Origin: JALYUM01 sp036688685
GTDB taxonomy: Bacteria; Pseudomonadota; Gammaproteobacteria; Burkholderiales; Burkholderiaceae_D
Direction of reading: 5' to 3'
Assembly: GCF_036688685.1 (NCBI RefSeq)
Contig: NZ_JAQQPS010000005.1
Location: forward strand, 124,001 to 188,000
DNA length: 64,000 nt
Shown one piece after another: positions 62,329 to 64,000 of the stretch (position 1 is its first letter; each line of letters begins with the position of its first letter). Below the pieces are notes generated by a model. That model saw nothing but the letters and a program-made list of their open reading frames with translations. It did no database searches and had not been told where the DNA came from. The position numbers and the translations under genes were made by a program.

Positions 62329-63507
62329 ATGGAAGATGTCGTAATCGTCGCCGCCGGCCGCACGGCCGTTGGCAAATTTGGTGGCACCCTGTCAAAAATT
62401 CCCGCAGCAGACCTTGGCGCGCATGTCATCAAGAACCTGCTCGCGCAAATCGGCCTCGATCCGGCCAGCATCAATGAAGTCATCATGGGGCAAGTCCTCA
62501 CTGCCGGCAACGGCCAGAATCCGGCGCGCCAGGCTGTCATCAAGGCCGGCTTGCCGGACATGGTCCCGGCCTTCACTGTCGGCAAAGTCTGCGGCAGCGG
62601 CCTGAAAGCCACCCATCTGGCCGCGCAAGCCATCAAATGCGGCGATGCCGACATCATCGTCGCCGGCGGCATGGAAAACATGAGCGCATCACCGCACGTG
62701 CTCAATGGTTCGCGCGACGGTTTCCGCATGGGCGACGCCAAGCTGGTCGACACCATGATCGTCGACGGCCTGTGGGATGTGTATAACCAGTACCACATGG
62801 GTGTCACCGCCGAAAACGTTGCCAGGAAATTCGACATTTCGCGCGCGGCGCAGGACGAATTCGCACTGCACTCGCAACAGAAAGCCGAAGCTGCCCATAA
62901 AGAAGGCAAGTTCAAGGACGAAATCATTCCGCTGGAAATTCCGTCGAAGAAGGGCACTGTCGTGTTCGATACCGACGAATATCCGAAACACGGCAGCACG
63001 CTCGAAGCGCTGGCCAGCTTGCGTCCGGCGTTCAATAAGGAAGGCAGCGTCACCGCCGGCAATGCATCGGGCCTGAACGACGGCGCCGCCGCCGTCATCA
63101 TGATGTCCGCCTCGAAAGCCAAGGAACTCGGCTTGAAACCGCTGGCGCGCATCAAGGCCTATGCATCGTCGGGCCTGGACCCGGCCATCATGGGCATGGG
63201 CCCGGTGTCCGCTACGCGCCTGTGCCTGCAAAAAGCCGGCTGGACGCATGAAGACGTCGACCTGATGGAAATTAACGAAGCGTTTGCCGCACAAGCGCTC
63301 GCCGTCAACAAGGAAATGGGCTGGGATACCAGCAAGATCAACGTGAATGGCGGCGCCATTGCGCTGGGCCACCCGATCGGCGCATCTGGCGCGCGCGTGC
63401 TGGTGACCTTGCTGCATGAAATGGTGCGGCGCGATGCCAAGCGTGGCTTGGCCAGCCTGTGCATTGGCGGCGGCATGGGCGTAGCGCTGGCGGTCGAGCG
63501 CGACTGA
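62329..63507 (+). CDS. phaA: Acetyl-CoA C-acetyltransferase (beta-ketothiolase)
   Basis: A 392-residue biosynthetic thiolase condensing two acetyl-CoA to acetoacetyl-CoA. Cys88 in KVCGSGLKA is the acyl-carrying residue, NEAFAAQAL and GHPIGASGAR (catalytic His) follow, and Cys near the end lies in CIGGGMG. ATG 62329 is preceded by TTGGAG. phaB follows after 52 bp, which makes PHB synthesis the likely role rather than fatty-acid degradation. Confidence 0.95.
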   Translation: MEDVVIVAAGRTAVGKFGGTLSKIPAADLGAHVIKNLLAQIGLDPASINEVIMGQVLTAGNGQNPARQAVIKAGLPDMVPAFTVGKVCGSGLKATHLAAQAIKCGDADIIVAGGMENMSASPHVLNGSRDGFRMGDAKLVDTMIVDGLWDVYNQYHMGVTAENVARKFDISRAAQDEFALHSQQKAEAAHKEGKFKDEIIPLEIPSKKGTVVFDTDEYPKHGSTLEALASLRPAFNKEGSVTAGNASGLNDGAAAVIMMSASKAKELGLKPLARIKAYASSGLDPAIMGMGPVSATRLCLQKAGWTHEDVDLMEINEAFAAQALAVNKEMGWDTSKINVNGGAIALGHPIGASGARVLVTLLHEMVRRDAKRGLASLCIGGGMGVALAVERD

Positions 63508-63559
63508 TTCGAGCAGGGCGAGCAGCAACAAGGAAATCACATAAAAAGGGGAGATGACA

Positions 63560-64000
63560 ATGGCCAGAGTTGCATTGGTTACCGGCGGGATGGGCGGATT
63601 GGGTGAGGCAGTTTGTATCAAACTGGCAGCGTTGGGTTACCGGGTCGTGACGACCTATTCGCCTGGCAACAAGAAGGTCGATGGCTGGCTGGCTTCCACC
63701 AAGGACATGGGCTTTGACTTCAAGGCCTATGAATGCGATGTGTCCGATTACGATTCAGCGCAAGCATGCGTCACCAAAATCGAGCAGGAAGTCGGTCCGG
63801 TGGACGTGCTGGTGAACAACGCCGGCATCACGCGTGACATGACCTTCAAAAAGATGGATAAAGTCAGCTGGGACGCCGTGATGGGCACCAACCTCGACTC
63901 GGTGTTCAACATGACCAAGCCGGTGTGCGACGGCATGGTCGAGCGCGGCTGGGGCCGGATCATCAACATCTCCTCCGTCAATGGCCAGAAGGGCGCCTTC
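63560..64000 (+). CDS. phaB: Acetoacetyl-CoA reductase, N-terminal part (runs off the window)
   Basis: The first 147 codons of a short-chain dehydrogenase of about 246 residues. LVTGGMGGLG (residues 6-15) is the NADPH loop, NNAGITRDMTF is typical of PhaB, and the frame ends just after the catalytic-Ser region NISSVNGQKGAF, before the YxxxK motif. It reduces acetoacetyl-CoA to (R)-3-hydroxybutyryl-CoA for PHB. AAGGGGAG precedes the ATG. Confidence 0.93.
   Translation, partial: MARVALVTGGMGGLGEAVCIKLAALGYRVVTTYSPGNKKVDGWLASTKDMGFDFKAYECDVSDYDSAQACVTKIEQEVGPVDVLVNNAGITRDMTFKKMDKVSWDAVMGTNLDSVFNMTKPVCDGMVERGWGRIINISSVNGQKGAF

Overview
The window looks like a stretch of the main chromosome of a betaproteobacterium of the order Burkholderiales, most likely an Oxalobacteraceae member (Massilia/Duganella/Janthinobacterium type). 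This rests on high GC, the order mnmG-rsmG-parA-parB-atpIBEFHAGDC, an slmA/HAD/argB cluster, a minCDE operon, a PEP-CTERM protein and polyhydroxybutyrate genes. The genus is inference. Two parS-like palindromes just before mnmG, together with parAB, place the left part close to the replication origin, although dnaA and oriC are not in view. No prophage, insertion sequence or CRISPR array was seen.

Layout. 1-2.5 kb: the end of a branched-chain amino acid transporter (livH partial, livM) facing an iron-type alcohol dehydrogenase. 2.5-7.1 kb: parS sites, tRNA modification (mnmG), 16S rRNA methylation (rsmG) and chromosome partition (parA, parB). 7.2-14.5 kb: the complete F1Fo ATP synthase operon, with a good sigma70 promoter in front of atpI and a hairpin terminator after atpC. 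14.6-24.4 kb: exported hydrolases, a periplasmic-type glutathione peroxidase, a TetR/aldo-keto reductase pair, a fused PabB-PabC, SlmA, a HAD phosphatase and a TraB/GumN protein. 24.4-25.6 kb: tRNA-Thr(GGU), a 116-bp compound palindrome and argB. 25.7-35.1 kb: a CWC mini-protein, a PHB depolymerase with a ribbon-helix-helix regulator, and runs of small metabolic genes including a five-gene string from an aminopeptidase P to a MAPEG protein. 35.1-44 kb: envelope proteins, AlkB, a lone CII-type regulator divergent from a three-gene YjfK/YjfJ-like module, and EttA. 44-54 kb: RarD, Kup, an FKBP lipoprotein, a HAF/PEP-CTERM protein, an acetylpolyamine-amidohydrolase-like protein, GshA and a PhoX-type phosphatase. 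54-62 kb: map, prmC, dsbB, prfA, hemA, an orphan response regulator and minCDE. 62.3-64 kb: phaA and the start of phaB.

Functional links. ParA/ParB, SlmA and MinCDE together supply origin segregation, nucleoid occlusion and division-site placement. PHB is made (phaA, phaB) and degraded (depolymerase), and a perfect FNR/ANR box at class II spacing in front of phaA suggests induction at low oxygen. PrmC modifies the release factor made by the nearby prfA.

The most unusual observations are: an APAH/HDAC-fold protein lacking three catalytic residues at homologous positions; the 116-bp nested palindrome between argB and tRNA-Thr; the PspA-like/DUF2491 module next to a domesticated CII regulator; a kup promoter predicted to give a leaderless four-codon minicistron whose stop overlaps the kup TTG start; and two genes whose last codons and stop come from intergenic palindromic repeats.
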